The notes under the pieces: generated by a model | What the model saw: the letters and a program-made list of their open reading frames with translations, nothing else | Told to the model about the DNA's origin: nothing | The model's database searches: none | Made by a program: the position numbers and the translations under genes | Origin: Streptomyces cirratus | Lineage (GTDB): Bacteria > Actinomycetota > Actinomycetes > Streptomycetales > Streptomycetaceae | Reading direction: 5' to 3' | NCBI RefSeq assembly: GCF_014650775.1 | Contig: NZ_BMVP01000018.1 | Location: 34,431 to 98,430, forward strand | DNA: 64,000 bases | In this document: piece by piece, positions 1-8,639 of the stretch | Numbering within the stretch: position 1 is the first letter of the stretch | Layout of the letters: each line of letters opens with the position of its first letter

Positions 1-399
1 CGGGTGCCAGCGGTCATTGGGCGCCGGGAAGAACCCTTCGCCGCCAGTCAGCGCAGGATCGTCTTCCGGGTCCGCGTCCCAGATCAGATCGATGAGAAAG
101 GTGTCCATCGCCTCGCGCACGAACCCGTCGACGAGAGGCCGCATGTCAGCCCACGCATCCCCCGCGCGGGCGTGCGGTCGGAAGGCACCAGTGGTGGTGA
201 AGAAGTCGTACTCGGCGCACCATGCGGACTCCCGGTCCGGCAGCCACACCCAGCCGCCGCTCCGCGCGCCGGTGTGGTACTCGCCGTCAAGCTCTGGCGG
301 CCGGAGGGCGGCATCCGCCAGTGCCTCAATCCGCTTCTCGACGGGTATGGCGCTCAAGCACTTCCAGTCCGCCATGAACAGCATGAGATCCAAACCCAT
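1..399 (-). CDS. Hypothetical soluble protein, 3' end cut off by the window edge
   Basis: An open frame of 133 codons starts at the ATG at 397-399 (minus strand) and runs off the left edge without a stop, so the C-terminus is missing. It starts MGLDLMLFMADWKC and is acidic and Trp-rich (WVWLPD, WCAEYDFF, LIWDADPEDDP). I see no signal peptide or membrane segment, so a cytoplasmic protein is likely. Third codon positions are almost all G or C, which supports this frame over the others at the locus. I do not recognise the family. It is followed by about 150 bases without a clear gene before the sigma factor stop. Confidence 0.7.
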   Translation of the reverse strand, partial: MGLDLMLFMADWKCLSAIPVEKRIEALADAALRPPELDGEYHTGARSGGWVWLPDRESAWCAEYDFFTTTGAFRPHARAGDAWADMRPLVDGFVREAMDTFLIDLIWDADPEDDPALTGGEGFFPAPNDRWHP

Positions 400-548
400 G
401 ACGGCAGCATAAGCAGGCCCGGCGTGGGAACCCCAGACCGGCCGGCACTCCACGATGACGTACGCGCCGCCGACGTCGTACCGTCTCCTGATGGCCAGCC
501 GCTCGCCGTGCTCGCCGGCTACTGCTTCACCATCCCCGATCGGGCGGC

Positions 549-1466
549 TCAGGAGAGTTCGTGCCGGGTGCCGTCGGCGACGGCGTGGAGCTTGTCGGGG
601 TTGGCCACGTTGTGGATGGTCGAGATGCGGCCCTCCGCGTCGAAGTCGAAGGTCAGCGTCGCGATCACGCGGTCCGGGGCACGGAAGACCAGCCCCGGGC
701 CGCCGTTGATCCAGGTGAGCTCCGCCCGCATCTGACCGGGCTCGATGCCCTGGTAGGTCACGGTGCCGAGCGCGGCGAACCAACCGGCCACGGTCTTCAT
801 GCCGACGACCGGCTTGAGGGCCTGGCGGACCTTGCCGCCACCGTCGGTCCACAGCGTCACGTCCGGGGAGAGCACCTCCATGAGGGTGTTGAGGTCGCCG
901 CCCGTCGTCGCCGCGAAGAAACGCTCGGTGACGTGACGTTGGTGCGCTCGGTCCGTTGTGAAGCGGGGCCGGCGGGCTTGGACGTGCTCGCGGGCGCGGT
1001 GTGCGGCCTGCCGCACCGCCGCCTCAGAACGTTCCACCGCCTGGGCGATCTCCACGTAACTGAACGCGAAGACTTCCTTCAGTACGAAGACCGCGCGCTC
1101 CAGCGGACTCAGTGTCTCCAGCACCACCAGCAGGGCCATCGAGACCGAGTCCGCCGCAGCGGCGCCGTCGGCGGTGTCCGGGCCGGTGAGGATCGGCTCG
1201 GGCAGCCAGGGACCCACGTAGGTCTCGCGCTGGTGGCGGGTCGAACGAAGTCGCTCCATCGCCAGGTTGGAGACGATCCGGGTCAGATAGGCCTTGGGGT
1301 CGGCGACCTGGGAACGGTCGGCCGCCGACCACTTCAACCATGCGTCCTGGACGACGTCCTCGGCGTCGGCGGCCGTGCCGAGGATGCGGTAGCCGACGGA
1401 GAAGAGCAGGGTGCGGTACTGCTGGAAGGCGAGGTGGTCGGAACCGTCCTGCTGCGGCTGGGTCAC
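549..1466 (-). CDS. ECF41-family RNA polymerase sigma factor with SnoaL-like C-terminal extension
   Basis: This is a 305-residue ECF sigma factor. Region 2 carries LFSVGYRILGTAADAEDVVQ and region 4 the helix-turn-helix around FAFSYVEIAQAVERSEAAVR. The remaining roughly 130 residues form a SnoaL-like domain holding WTDGGGKV and, near the end, NPDKL. Both motifs are, from memory, hallmarks of ECF41, where the extension replaces an anti-sigma factor and tunes activity. The GTG at 1464-1466 was chosen because it overlaps the stop of the upstream oxidoreductase (GTGA), implying translational coupling. Known ECF41 factors sit beside carboxymuconolactone decarboxylase, oxidoreductase or epimerase genes that they control. 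Here the partner is an FAD oxidoreductase, and an ECF41-like promoter precedes the pair. Earlier in-frame starts would run through the oxidoreductase gene and are unlikely. Confidence 0.92.
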   Translation of the reverse strand: MTQPQQDGSDHLAFQQYRTLLFSVGYRILGTAADAEDVVQDAWLKWSAADRSQVADPKAYLTRIVSNLAMERLRSTRHQRETYVGPWLPEPILTGPDTADGAAAADSVSMALLVVLETLSPLERAVFVLKEVFAFSYVEIAQAVERSEAAVRQAAHRAREHVQARRPRFTTDRAHQRHVTERFFAATTGGDLNTLMEVLSPDVTLWTDGGGKVRQALKPVVGMKTVAGWFAALGTVTYQGIEPGQMRAELTWINGGPGLVFRAPDRVIATLTFDFDAEGRISTIHNVANPDKLHAVADGTRHELS

Positions 1467-2650
1467 TTCGCACTCCTGATCCGGGTGTAGCGGCCGCCGT
1501 GCGGCCAGAGGGCGCCCGCGGCGGGCATCTTCTTCATGCGGGCGAAGGTCGGCCACGGCGCTGCGGTGACCGTCTCCTTGTACTTCGCGGCCCGCTTGCC
1601 GGTCAGCACGATCCGGCGCGGGCTGTCGTCGGGACGGGTGAACTGCACGACGGCGTCGTTCCTGCCCAGGCTGACGGGGGTGTGGTAGTAGCCGAAGCGG
1701 AAGGGCTTGGGCTCCTTGCCGGCCAGCACCCGCAGGATCGACAGGGCCGCGTGCACGCCGGTGGGCATGCCGCCCTGGCAGGTCCCGTGCATCACTCCGT
1801 AGCCCTGACGGATCGCCGCCGCGTCGCCCACGGCGTATACGTCCGGGTGGGAGACCGAGCGCAGTGCGCTGTCGGTGACCACCCGGCCGCGCTCGTCCAC
1901 GGTCAGGCCCGCGGCCGCGGCCAGCGGTGAGACGCGAGTGCCGCTGGTCCACAGCACCGCGGCCGCCGGGATGCTGGAGCCGTCCGCGAGCTCGACGCAG
2001 TCCGGCAGCACCTTCACCACCTCGACGCCGCTGCGCACCCGCACGCCGAGCCGGGCGAGCGCCGCGTCCAGGTGTGCCTTGGCCTTCGGGTGCATGCTCG
2101 CGCCCGGCTCCCCCCGGCCCAGCAGTACCACCTGGAGCTCCGGGTGCCGCTCGGCGATCTCCGCGGCGGCCTCGATGCCGGTGAGGCCGCTGCCGCCGAT
2201 CACGACTGTCCCCCCGTCGAGCCGGGTCAGCCGGTCGGCGAGGAGAGCGGCGTCCTGCGGGCTGTTGAGGGTGTAGGCGTGGTCGTCCACGCCGGGGACG
2301 GAGGCGGTGTCCGCGATGCTGCCCAGGCCGTAGACCAGGGTGTCGTAGCGCAGGAGCCGGTCGTCGTCGATCCGGACGGTTTTGGCCTCCGTGTCCACGG
2401 CGGTGACCCAGCCGCGGACGAACTCGGCGCCGGTGCCGTCCAGCAGCTCCGGGATGTTCGGCTTGGCCGTCTCCTGGCCGGTGGCGGTCATGTGCAGCCG
2501 GAGCCGCTCGGTGAAGGTGTCGTAGGGGTTGACCAGCGTCACTCGCAGGTTGCCGCGCTTCCTGGTGCGGGCCGCGAGTTGTATCACGGTGCCGAGCCCG
2601 GCGTAGCCGGCGCCCATGACCAGGACCTCGTGCCGCGTTGTCGTGTTCAT
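1463..2650 (-). CDS. NAD(P)/FAD-dependent oxidoreductase (NDH-2-like), ECF41 partner
   Basis: The 395-residue product begins MNTTTRHEVLVMGAGYAGLG, an FAD-binding Rossmann motif at residues 8-16. A second dinucleotide motif, VVIGGSGLTGIEAA, lies near residue 150, and the ATP/FAD motif TDSALRSVSHPDVYAVGDAA lies near 270. This layout matches the pyridine nucleotide-disulfide/NDH-2 family, which passes electrons from NAD(P)H through FAD to a quinone or similar acceptor. Residues 298-331 (CQGGMPTG, then the TRPDD segment) suit a soluble or peripheral enzyme, and no membrane helix is visible. The ATG at 2648-2650 starts directly at the Rossmann fold. The open frame extends much further upstream but without recognisable protein. 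Its stop overlaps the sigma factor GTG, so the two form an operon read from the promoter at 2703-2730. Confidence 0.9.
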   Translation of the reverse strand: MNTTTRHEVLVMGAGYAGLGTVIQLAARTRKRGNLRVTLVNPYDTFTERLRLHMTATGQETAKPNIPELLDGTGAEFVRGWVTAVDTEAKTVRIDDDRLLRYDTLVYGLGSIADTASVPGVDDHAYTLNSPQDAALLADRLTRLDGGTVVIGGSGLTGIEAAAEIAERHPELQVVLLGRGEPGASMHPKAKAHLDAALARLGVRVRSGVEVVKVLPDCVELADGSSIPAAAVLWTSGTRVSPLAAAAGLTVDERGRVVTDSALRSVSHPDVYAVGDAAAIRQGYGVMHGTCQGGMPTGVHAALSILRVLAGKEPKPFRFGYYHTPVSLGRNDAVVQFTRPDDSPRRIVLTGKRAAKYKETVTAAPWPTFARMKKMPAAGALWPHGGRYTRIRSAK

Positions 2651-2702
2651 CGCTCTGCTGCCTCTTTCGTGTGGACCGTTCCCGCGTTGCGGACGACCAC
2701 CA

Positions 2703-2730
2703 GACGCAAGCTGCCCTTCCGTTCGTGACA
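2703..2730 (-). promoter_or_regulatory. ECF41-type promoter upstream of the oxidoreductase-sigma operon
   Basis: On the minus strand TGTCAC (2725-2730) is followed, after 18 bases, by CGTC (2703-2706), about 52 bases before the ATG at 2650. ECF41 promoters are known for a TGTCACA-like -35 and a CGTC -10. The match and its position suggest that the sigma factor drives its own operon. The spacing is my count and the assignment is inferred. Confidence 0.65.
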
Positions 2731-3004
2731 TGGGGCCGATGTGACCCGCGTCACCTCGTGGAGAGAGGGCGGACGCAACGCGGCAACAGCCCCCCCGGAG
2801 CACCGCGACGCAGCATTCAACCATGATCGACTGGCTCTGCGCGGAAACTGACGGGGCAGCAGGAACCGCACGTCGGCCGGGGCGTCGCCGATCGCCCGTC
2901 CCCACACCTGCGCCGTCCCGCCCGCGAGAGGTTGGCGCGGGTCTTGGACGGCGACCGATCCGTGGCGGGCATGCCGGTGGGCCTATCGGGGCACACGGCT
3001 GGGC

Positions 3005-3298
3005 ATGGCACCGAAGACCGAACACTTGATGTCCCTGCGGGCCGCACGGCAGTTGCGCCGGGTCCGGACCGTCTACATCGCGGGGGTCCTGCTGTGGGCG
3101 GCATGCGCAGCCTGGACGGGATGGACCCACCCCTGGAGCCGGCAGATGTGGGCCTGTGTGCTCCTCCTGGCGGTTTTCACCGGCCTGCTCGGCACGGCCT
3201 CGCTGTGGCTGCGGCGCCTTCAAGCCGCCCCGGGACACAAGCCGGTCCGTCACGCCGCACCGCGGCATGCAGTCACCCCGCGTCATGTGAACGCCTGA
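3005..3298 (+). CDS. Small membrane protein, two predicted transmembrane helices
   Basis: A 97-residue protein starts at ATG 3005. It has a basic N-terminus (LRAARQLRRVRT) and two hydrophobic stretches, roughly residues 22-40 (VYIAGVLLWAACAAWTGW) and 47-67 (MWACVLLLAVFTGLLGTASLW). A basic, His- and Pro-rich cytoplasmic tail follows. The charge pattern fits a helical hairpin with both ends inside. No ribosome site is strong, and only GGCTGGGC lies just ahead of the ATG. I do not recognise the family. It stands alone between the oxidoreductase operon, divergent from it, and a PadR relic. Confidence 0.6.
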   Translation: MAPKTEHLMSLRAARQLRRVRTVYIAGVLLWAACAAWTGWTHPWSRQMWACVLLLAVFTGLLGTASLWLRRLQAAPGHKPVRHAAPRHAVTPRHVNA

Positions 3299-3383
3299 AT
3301 CCGACCCGAGCAGCCCTCTTGTGGCGGAAGGCGTCTCTGGCTGTCAGGCGAGGGGCCGTGTCCCTATGTGATCGACAAACGCG

Positions 3384-3650
3384 TACAGGGGGCGGAGGCC
3401 AGAAAAAGGGGGCCGCGAGGAGTACACCCTCGCCGACGAGGGGCTCGCCGAACTGCGGCACCGGCTGACCGAGACCCAGCCCCAGCCCCAGCCCCAGCCC
3501 CAGCGCAACACCCGCAGCGATGTCCTGCTGAGGGTGTTCTTCCTCGGGTGCTGGAGCCGGCCGAGGCGCACGCGTACCTGGCGGACCTGATCGAGGCGAC
3601 GGCGAAGCGCTGGGAGCGGCGCCGCCGACGCCGTACGGGCGCATCCCGGT
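3384..3650 (+). pseudogene. PadR-family regulator remnant, N-terminus missing and frameshifted
   Basis: Translation from 3384 gives RPEKGGREEYTLADEGLAEL, the end of a PadR winged helix. Next comes a Gln-Pro run encoded by four CAGCCC hexamers (3477-3500), then RNTRSDVLLRVFFLG, the usual PadR C-terminal helix entry. At the GGG at 3546-3548 the frame breaks. One extra G would restore the continuation VLEPAEAHAYLADLIEATAK. No DNA-recognition helix or start codon is present upstream. This is therefore the C-terminal part of a decayed regulator. Its former target is unknown. Confidence 0.7.
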
Positions 3651-3658
3651 CGACGTCG

Positions 3659-4633
3659 TCAGCCCGTGGCCCAGTTGTTCGTGAGGGTCGCGATCGCTGC
3701 CGCCGTCCGGTCGAGTCCCTCGTCGTCCCCGCGGACCGTCCTGTTCAGCTCCAGGTGCAGGAACCGTACGTTCTCCCCGGCCGCGACCTGGCCCTGTTCG
3801 TTCTCCGTCCCCGAGAGCCGGCACCGTTCGGAGTACGCCGTGCATGCCTGGCGGCCGTCGCGCCGCAGGGCCGCGGTCAACCGGGCGGCGTCCGCCACGG
3901 CCTTGTCACCGGCGCCCGTGGAGACCACCGCGTCGCGGCCGGGGAAGGACTCGTTGGCGAAGCCGTGCAACTGGATGCCCGGGAGGTCGCGGCGCATCAG
4001 CTCGTCGATCACGCCGTGGAAGACGGAGTCCGTGCGGTGGGCCATGTCGGCCGACCCGTCCTTGGCCGCGTTGCGGTGGGCCCCGGCGATCACCAGCACC
4101 CCGCCGGGCGCCCCGCGCAGCACGCGGGCGCCGAGGAGCTCGGTGCGGGCGTCGGCGATGGGGTGGGGAACCTGTACCGACCAGCGCGGGGGGTGGTCGA
4201 GGTCCACGTACACCCGGCCCCAGCCGCGGCTGCTGCGGCCCGATTCCCCCGCCCCGTCCGCGACCTCCGCGTACCGTCGGCCGCTGACGCCGTCCGTCAC
4301 GGCGTGCAGGGTGAAGCCGACGGTCTCGAGCCGTGCCCGTGCGGCCTGCGGGTCACCGTCGAGCAGCAGGGCGACGCCCCGGGTGAGGGTCGATCGTTCC
4401 TCGTTCGTGGGGACGCGATAGCCCCCGCGCTCGCCGAAACCCGCGGTGAAGAGGGCGATCCGCCGCACGAGGTCATTGTCGGGGGAGGGCCGTGGCGTCG
4501 GCGCGGCCTGCCGAGGGGGCGGGGTCGCGTCCGGCCGCACCAGGAAAAGCGTCAAACCGGTACATAGCAGAGCAAACGCTGCACACAGTGCCGCAATTGT
4601 TATTCGCTTGGTCGACTGTGCGCTCATAGTCAT
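3659..4633 (-). CDS. Exported protein of unknown function, divergent from the gamma-PGA genes
   Basis: The 324-residue product has an N-terminal signal or anchor (TKRITIAALCAAFALLCTGLTLFLV) followed by a Pro/Ala-rich linker, so the body should be outside the cytoplasm. Notable segments are VLVIAGAHRNAAKDGSADMA, VFHGVIDELMRRDLPGIQLH and FLHLELNRTVRG. The spaced His and Glu residues are reminiscent of a zinc hydrolase but match no family I can name. Starts at 4633 (MTMSAQ) and 4627 (MSAQ) are both possible, and neither has a clear ribosome site. It is transcribed away from the PgsBC genes across a 136-base intergenic region. A role in gamma-PGA release or cell-wall attachment is only an inference from position. 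Confidence 0.65.
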   Translation of the reverse strand: MTMSAQSTKRITIAALCAAFALLCTGLTLFLVRPDATPPPRQAAPTPRPSPDNDLVRRIALFTAGFGERGGYRVPTNEERSTLTRGVALLLDGDPQAARARLETVGFTLHAVTDGVSGRRYAEVADGAGESGRSSRGWGRVYVDLDHPPRWSVQVPHPIADARTELLGARVLRGAPGGVLVIAGAHRNAAKDGSADMAHRTDSVFHGVIDELMRRDLPGIQLHGFANESFPGRDAVVSTGAGDKAVADAARLTAALRRDGRQACTAYSERCRLSGTENEQGQVAAGENVRFLHLELNRTVRGDDEGLDRTAAAIATLTNNWATG

Positions 4634-4769
4634 ATGAAAATAGCGGAGTGGCGCACTCCGTTTACCCGGCGGCACGACAACCCGAGCTTCCCCGGACCGC
4701 CCCCGTAACCAAGACCGTCACAATCCCTCGGCCACACCGGCTCCAGGACAGAACGAAGAGGAGCCTCTG

Positions 4770-7034
4770 TTGGCCGCGTCGCGATCGAGGCGGCGGCGCC
4801 GGACCCGCCGTAGGGCGGACATGTCCCTGCTGGGTGGCATCCGCCCGCCCATCGCAGCCATGTCCGCCTTGTTGCTGGCCCTCGCCGCGCTCACCGCGTT
4901 CCAACTCGGCCACGTGGGCAAGAGCACAGTACCGCCCGCCGTCCTCACTTCCCAGCAGCATTTCGCCGAGGACGGCGCCATCGCCCTGCGCGCCTCGCTC
5001 GACGAGAGCGTCACCGACATCGGCCGGACCGCTTCGCTGTTCAGCGCGGGCGAGCCCGTCTCACCGGACTCGGTGCTCGACAAGCTCGGCAACGTCTACC
5101 AGAAGTGGCGCGGCACGGCCGTGATCGAGATCAAGTCGGGACGGCTCGCAGCGCAGCGCGGCGAGAACCTGCCCCTGACCGCCCTCGACCTGACGACCCT
5201 CAACGCCCCGAACGGTCTCGCCCCCCGCATGGTGCGGCTCGAAAACGGCGAGACCCGCCTCCTGACCCTGGCCCTGCTCTCCTGGCAGGGTCACCCGCAA
5301 CAGCTCCTGGTCGCCTCCAGCAGCCTGCGGGTGCCGGGCGTCAGCCTGGGCAAGAGCCGAGCCATCGCCGTGCTCGACGCCTCCGGGCAGGTCGTGGACA
5401 GCAGCGGCGTCGGCGACGCGGGACGCGAGCGCAAGCAGCTCGACGCGTTCGCGAAGACGACGGCGCAGAAGGCGAAGCAGCATCCGCTCCAGTCCAAGGA
5501 GCCGGGCTCCGGCGGCTTCCCCGGCGTCAGCGGCAGTCTGCTGGGAGACGCCGCGTCAGGTCACCGGTCCGTGGCCGGCTATGCCAAGCTCGCCGGACCG
5601 GCGCCCGGCGAGGGCACCGATGCCACCGCCCTCGGGCTCACCGTCGTCTCGTTCGTCGGCGTCACCGAACAGGGCTCCGCCGTCGGCGACTCCTTCTTCT
5701 GGCTCGCCGCCGCCGGCGCCCTGCTGGTCCTCGGCGCGATCGCGGTGGCCCTGCTCGTCGTCACCGTGCAGCGCCCGCTGCTCCAGCTGTTCCTCGAAAG
5801 CCGCCGGATCGGCCGCGGTGACCTGCACCGGCCGGTCACCCTCCCCAAGTACGGCGAGGCGGCCCGCATCGGCGCCGCCCTCGACCGGCTGCGCCGCCAG
5901 GCGCTCGGCGAGCCGGGCGCACCCGCCGACGGCCCCCGCCCGGGTCGCCGCGGTCGGATCGGAACGCGCGCCCTGATCGCGGTGTGCGCCGTGCTCCTGC
6001 TGGCATGGTCCGCGCCGCTCCTGTTGACGCTCAACCGCGCGGGAACCTCCGTCAAGGTGCCCCAGACGATCGTCGACGACCAGCGCGAGCGCACCGACAC
6101 CCTCGCCGACCGGGTGCGCCGCGCCCTCAACGAAGGCCACGCCGACCTCACCTCGGTGGCCTCCGTCCTCGGCGCCAAGTCCACCCCTGCCGAGGTGACG
6201 GACCTACTGGAACGCACGCGCGCCCAGCACGCGCGGTACGCGTCGCTCTACGTGCTGAGGTCCGACGGCACCGTCATGGCCCGGGCCGGCGGCACGCCCC
6301 ACCACCTCGGCGGCAAGGCACCCTCCCGCGAACCGGTGACCGTGATCGACAGCGGCCACGAGCCGGTGATCACCGAATACGCCGAGGCGCCCGCCCTGGG
6401 CGGCGCGGCGGTGGTCGGCGAGCTTCGCATCGACTTCATCAACGCACTGCTCAGGCGTCCGGGCCTGGGCACGGTCCGCGTGGTCGACGGCAAGCACCGC
6501 GTGGTCGGCGGGAACAGCGGCTACCTCGCCTTCGCGCGACTGCCGAACGACCGGCTCGACGCGCTGGTGACGAGCGCGAACCAGAAGACGGGCAAGGGCC
6601 CCGGCGCCCGCGCCGACGTCATCCGCGACGGAGGGACCTCCGTCGCCGCCGCCGCACCGCTGACCGGCGGGGGCCTGGCCCAGCCGCTCGGATGGACGGT
6701 CGTCAGCATGCAACCCGCCAAGGGCCTGGAGATCGCCGCGTACACCGCGCAGAACCGCACCGTACTGGCCGGACTGCTCGGCCTCACCGGCGCGGCGGCC
6801 TGCCTTGGATGGCTGCACATCATCGTGGTGCGACCGCTGCGCTCCCTCGCCGAGCGGGCGGAGGCCCTCGCCGACGGCGACCGCCGCACCGTGCTCTACC
6901 CCACCCACCACGACGAGGTCGGAGCCGTCACCCGCAGCCTCGAAGTCATACGTCAGCAGCTGCAGGAGCAGCGCAAGCGGGACGCCGGCGGTGGCGCCGG
7001 CCGGACCGGCGCCGCCCCGGCCGGAAGGAACTGA
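4770..7034 (+). CDS. Twin CACHE-like/HAMP membrane protein without an output domain
   Basis: This 754-residue protein contains two similar halves. Each has a transmembrane helix, an extracytoplasmic sensor-like region of about 200-270 residues, another helix and a HAMP-like stretch. The helices lie near residues 28-46, 310-333, 395-417 and 657-680. The HAMP-like stretches are RPLLQLFLESRRIGRGDLHR (about 335-354) and RPLRSLAERAEALADGDRRT (about 684-703). No kinase, cyclase, GGDEF or methyl-accepting domain follows. The C-terminus is a short coiled region and an Ala/Gly-rich tail. TTG at 4770 was chosen because GAGGAG (4758-4763) sits six bases before it. An ATG at 4821 is the alternative. It is six bases upstream of the pgsB-like gene. 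A surface sensor or scaffold in place of PgsA is a speculation. Confidence 0.8.
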   Translation: MAASRSRRRRRTRRRADMSLLGGIRPPIAAMSALLLALAALTAFQLGHVGKSTVPPAVLTSQQHFAEDGAIALRASLDESVTDIGRTASLFSAGEPVSPDSVLDKLGNVYQKWRGTAVIEIKSGRLAAQRGENLPLTALDLTTLNAPNGLAPRMVRLENGETRLLTLALLSWQGHPQQLLVASSSLRVPGVSLGKSRAIAVLDASGQVVDSSGVGDAGRERKQLDAFAKTTAQKAKQHPLQSKEPGSGGFPGVSGSLLGDAASGHRSVAGYAKLAGPAPGEGTDATALGLTVVSFVGVTEQGSAVGDSFFWLAAAGALLVLGAIAVALLVVTVQRPLLQLFLESRRIGRGDLHRPVTLPKYGEAARIGAALDRLRRQALGEPGAPADGPRPGRRGRIGTRALIAVCAVLLLAWSAPLLLTLNRAGTSVKVPQTIVDDQRERTDTLADRVRRALNEGHADLTSVASVLGAKSTPAEVTDLLERTRAQHARYASLYVLRSDGTVMARAGGTPHHLGGKAPSREPVTVIDSGHEPVITEYAEAPALGGAAVVGELRIDFINALLRRPGLGTVRVVDGKHRVVGGNSGYLAFARLPNDRLDALVTSANQKTGKGPGARADVIRDGGTSVAAAAPLTGGGLAQPLGWTVVSMQPAKGLEIAAYTAQNRTVLAGLLGLTGAAACLGWLHIIVVRPLRSLAERAEALADGDRRTVLYPTHHDEVGAVTRSLEVIRQQLQEQRKRDAGGGAGRTGAAPAGRN

Positions 7035-7040
7035 TCCGCC

Positions 7041-8639
7041 GTGCTCTTCCTCTACTGCGTGCTGCTCGTCAGCTGCCTGGTCATGCTGGTCGCGGGCATC
7101 GTCGAGCAGCGGCGGCACTACGCCAACCTCGACCGGATACCCCACCGGGTCCTGGTCAACGGCATCCGCGGCAAGAGTTCGATCACCCGGCTCTGTGCCG
7201 GGGCGCTGCGCGGCGGCGGGCTGCGCACGGTCGCCAAGACCACCGGCACCGCGGCGCGCTTCATCCACCCGGACGCCACCGAGGAGCCCGTCTACCGCAA
7301 GTTCGGCATCGCCAACGTCGTCGAACAGATCGGCATCGTCCGGCGCGCCGCCGCCTACCGGCCGGACGCGCTGGTCATGGAATGCATGGCGGTCATGCCG
7401 GCACTCCAGGAGATCAACCAGTCGAAGCTGATCCAGTCGACCATCGGCGTGCTGTGCAACGTCCGCGAGGACCACGTCGCCGAGATGGGCCCCACGCTCG
7501 ACGACATCGGGCGCTCCCTGTCGCGGTCGATGCCGCACGGCGGGATCTGCGTCACCGCGGAGAAGGAACGCTTCCACGTCCTCCAGAAGGAGGCGGACGC
7601 ACGCGACTGCAAGCTCGTCTACGCCGACCCCGACACCGTCAGCGACGAGGAGTTGCGCGGGTTCAGCTGGTTCACCTTCAAGGAGAACGTCGCCATCGCG
7701 CTGACCGTCGCCGAGCTGCTCGGCGTCGACCGGGAGACCGCCCTCCAGGGGATGTACGACGCCCCGCCGGACCCGGGCGTGCTGTCCGTGGAACGGTACG
7801 TCGCGCCCGGCGGCAAGCGGGTGCGCTTCGCCAACGTCTTCGCCGCGAACGACCCCGAGTCCACGCTGATGAACATCAACCAGCTCCTCGACCTCGGGGC
7901 CGTCGACCGCCCGCTGAACGTGGTGATCAACTGCCGGCCGGACCGGGTCGAGCGCAACGGTCAGATGGGTCAGATCGTGCCCGACCTGATGCCCGAGAAG
8001 GTTTTCGTGATCGGGCATCCCGCCAAGAGCGCCATCGACGCGATCCCCGCCGAGTGGCGTTCGCGCGCCGTCGACCTCGGGGGCGACCAGCGCGACGGCG
8101 AGGAGTTCATGCACGAGCTGCTCGGCCACCTGGGCGAGCAGTCCTCGCTGGTCGCCATCGGCAACATCCACGGTCAGGGGGAGATCCTCCTGGAGCACCT
8201 CGCGGAACTCCCCGGCTTCGAGGACGAGCCCGCCCCCGAGCCGGTCCGGCCGGCCCGGACGCAACAGCCCCAGTACGCCCCGCACCTGGACCCGTACGCG
8301 GACCTCACCGCCGCTCAGGAGGCGCGGTACGCGCAGCCGCCCGTGCCAAGGCAGTACGTGCGGCAGCAGCCCCCCGGGGAGGCGACGCAGTACCGGCAGC
8401 CGACCGACCACCAGCCGCAGTACCCGCAGGCCGACTACCACCAGCCGCCGTACCCCGGGCCCCGGCAGCACCCGCCGCTCGAACAGCCGTGGCCGGGCCA
8501 ACCGCAGCCGCACGCCCCGCAGCCGTACCCACCGCAGCCGCACCAACCGCATTCACACGACCCGCAGTCGCACGACCCGCAGTGGTACGACCCGCATTGG
8601 TACGACCCTCAGCAGCACTATCCAGGAGAGCCCCGTTGA
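7041..8639 (+). CDS. pgsB: Poly-gamma-glutamate synthase subunit PgsB/CapB
   Basis: The 532-residue product belongs to the PgsB/CapB amide ligase family, related to Mur ligases. These use ATP to add glutamate to the growing gamma-PGA chain at the membrane. An N-terminal membrane helix (LYCVLLVSCLVMLVAGIV) is followed by the ATP site GIRGKSSITRL near residue 38. Further family segments are CNVREDHVAEMG and NVVINCRPDRVERNGQMGQI. The catalytic part ends near residue 393, the usual full length for PgsB. The last 140 residues or so are an unusual Pro/Gln/Tyr/His-rich tail (repeated PQYPQ, HDPQW). GTG 7041 follows AAGGAA at a rather long spacing. It is coupled to pgsC through a TTGA overlap. Confidence 0.93.
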   Translation: MLFLYCVLLVSCLVMLVAGIVEQRRHYANLDRIPHRVLVNGIRGKSSITRLCAGALRGGGLRTVAKTTGTAARFIHPDATEEPVYRKFGIANVVEQIGIVRRAAAYRPDALVMECMAVMPALQEINQSKLIQSTIGVLCNVREDHVAEMGPTLDDIGRSLSRSMPHGGICVTAEKERFHVLQKEADARDCKLVYADPDTVSDEELRGFSWFTFKENVAIALTVAELLGVDRETALQGMYDAPPDPGVLSVERYVAPGGKRVRFANVFAANDPESTLMNINQLLDLGAVDRPLNVVINCRPDRVERNGQMGQIVPDLMPEKVFVIGHPAKSAIDAIPAEWRSRAVDLGGDQRDGEEFMHELLGHLGEQSSLVAIGNIHGQGEILLEHLAELPGFEDEPAPEPVRPARTQQPQYAPHLDPYADLTAAQEARYAQPPVPRQYVRQQPPGEATQYRQPTDHQPQYPQADYHQPPYPGPRQHPPLEQPWPGQPQPHAPQPYPPQPHQPHSHDPQSHDPQWYDPHWYDPQQHYPGEPR

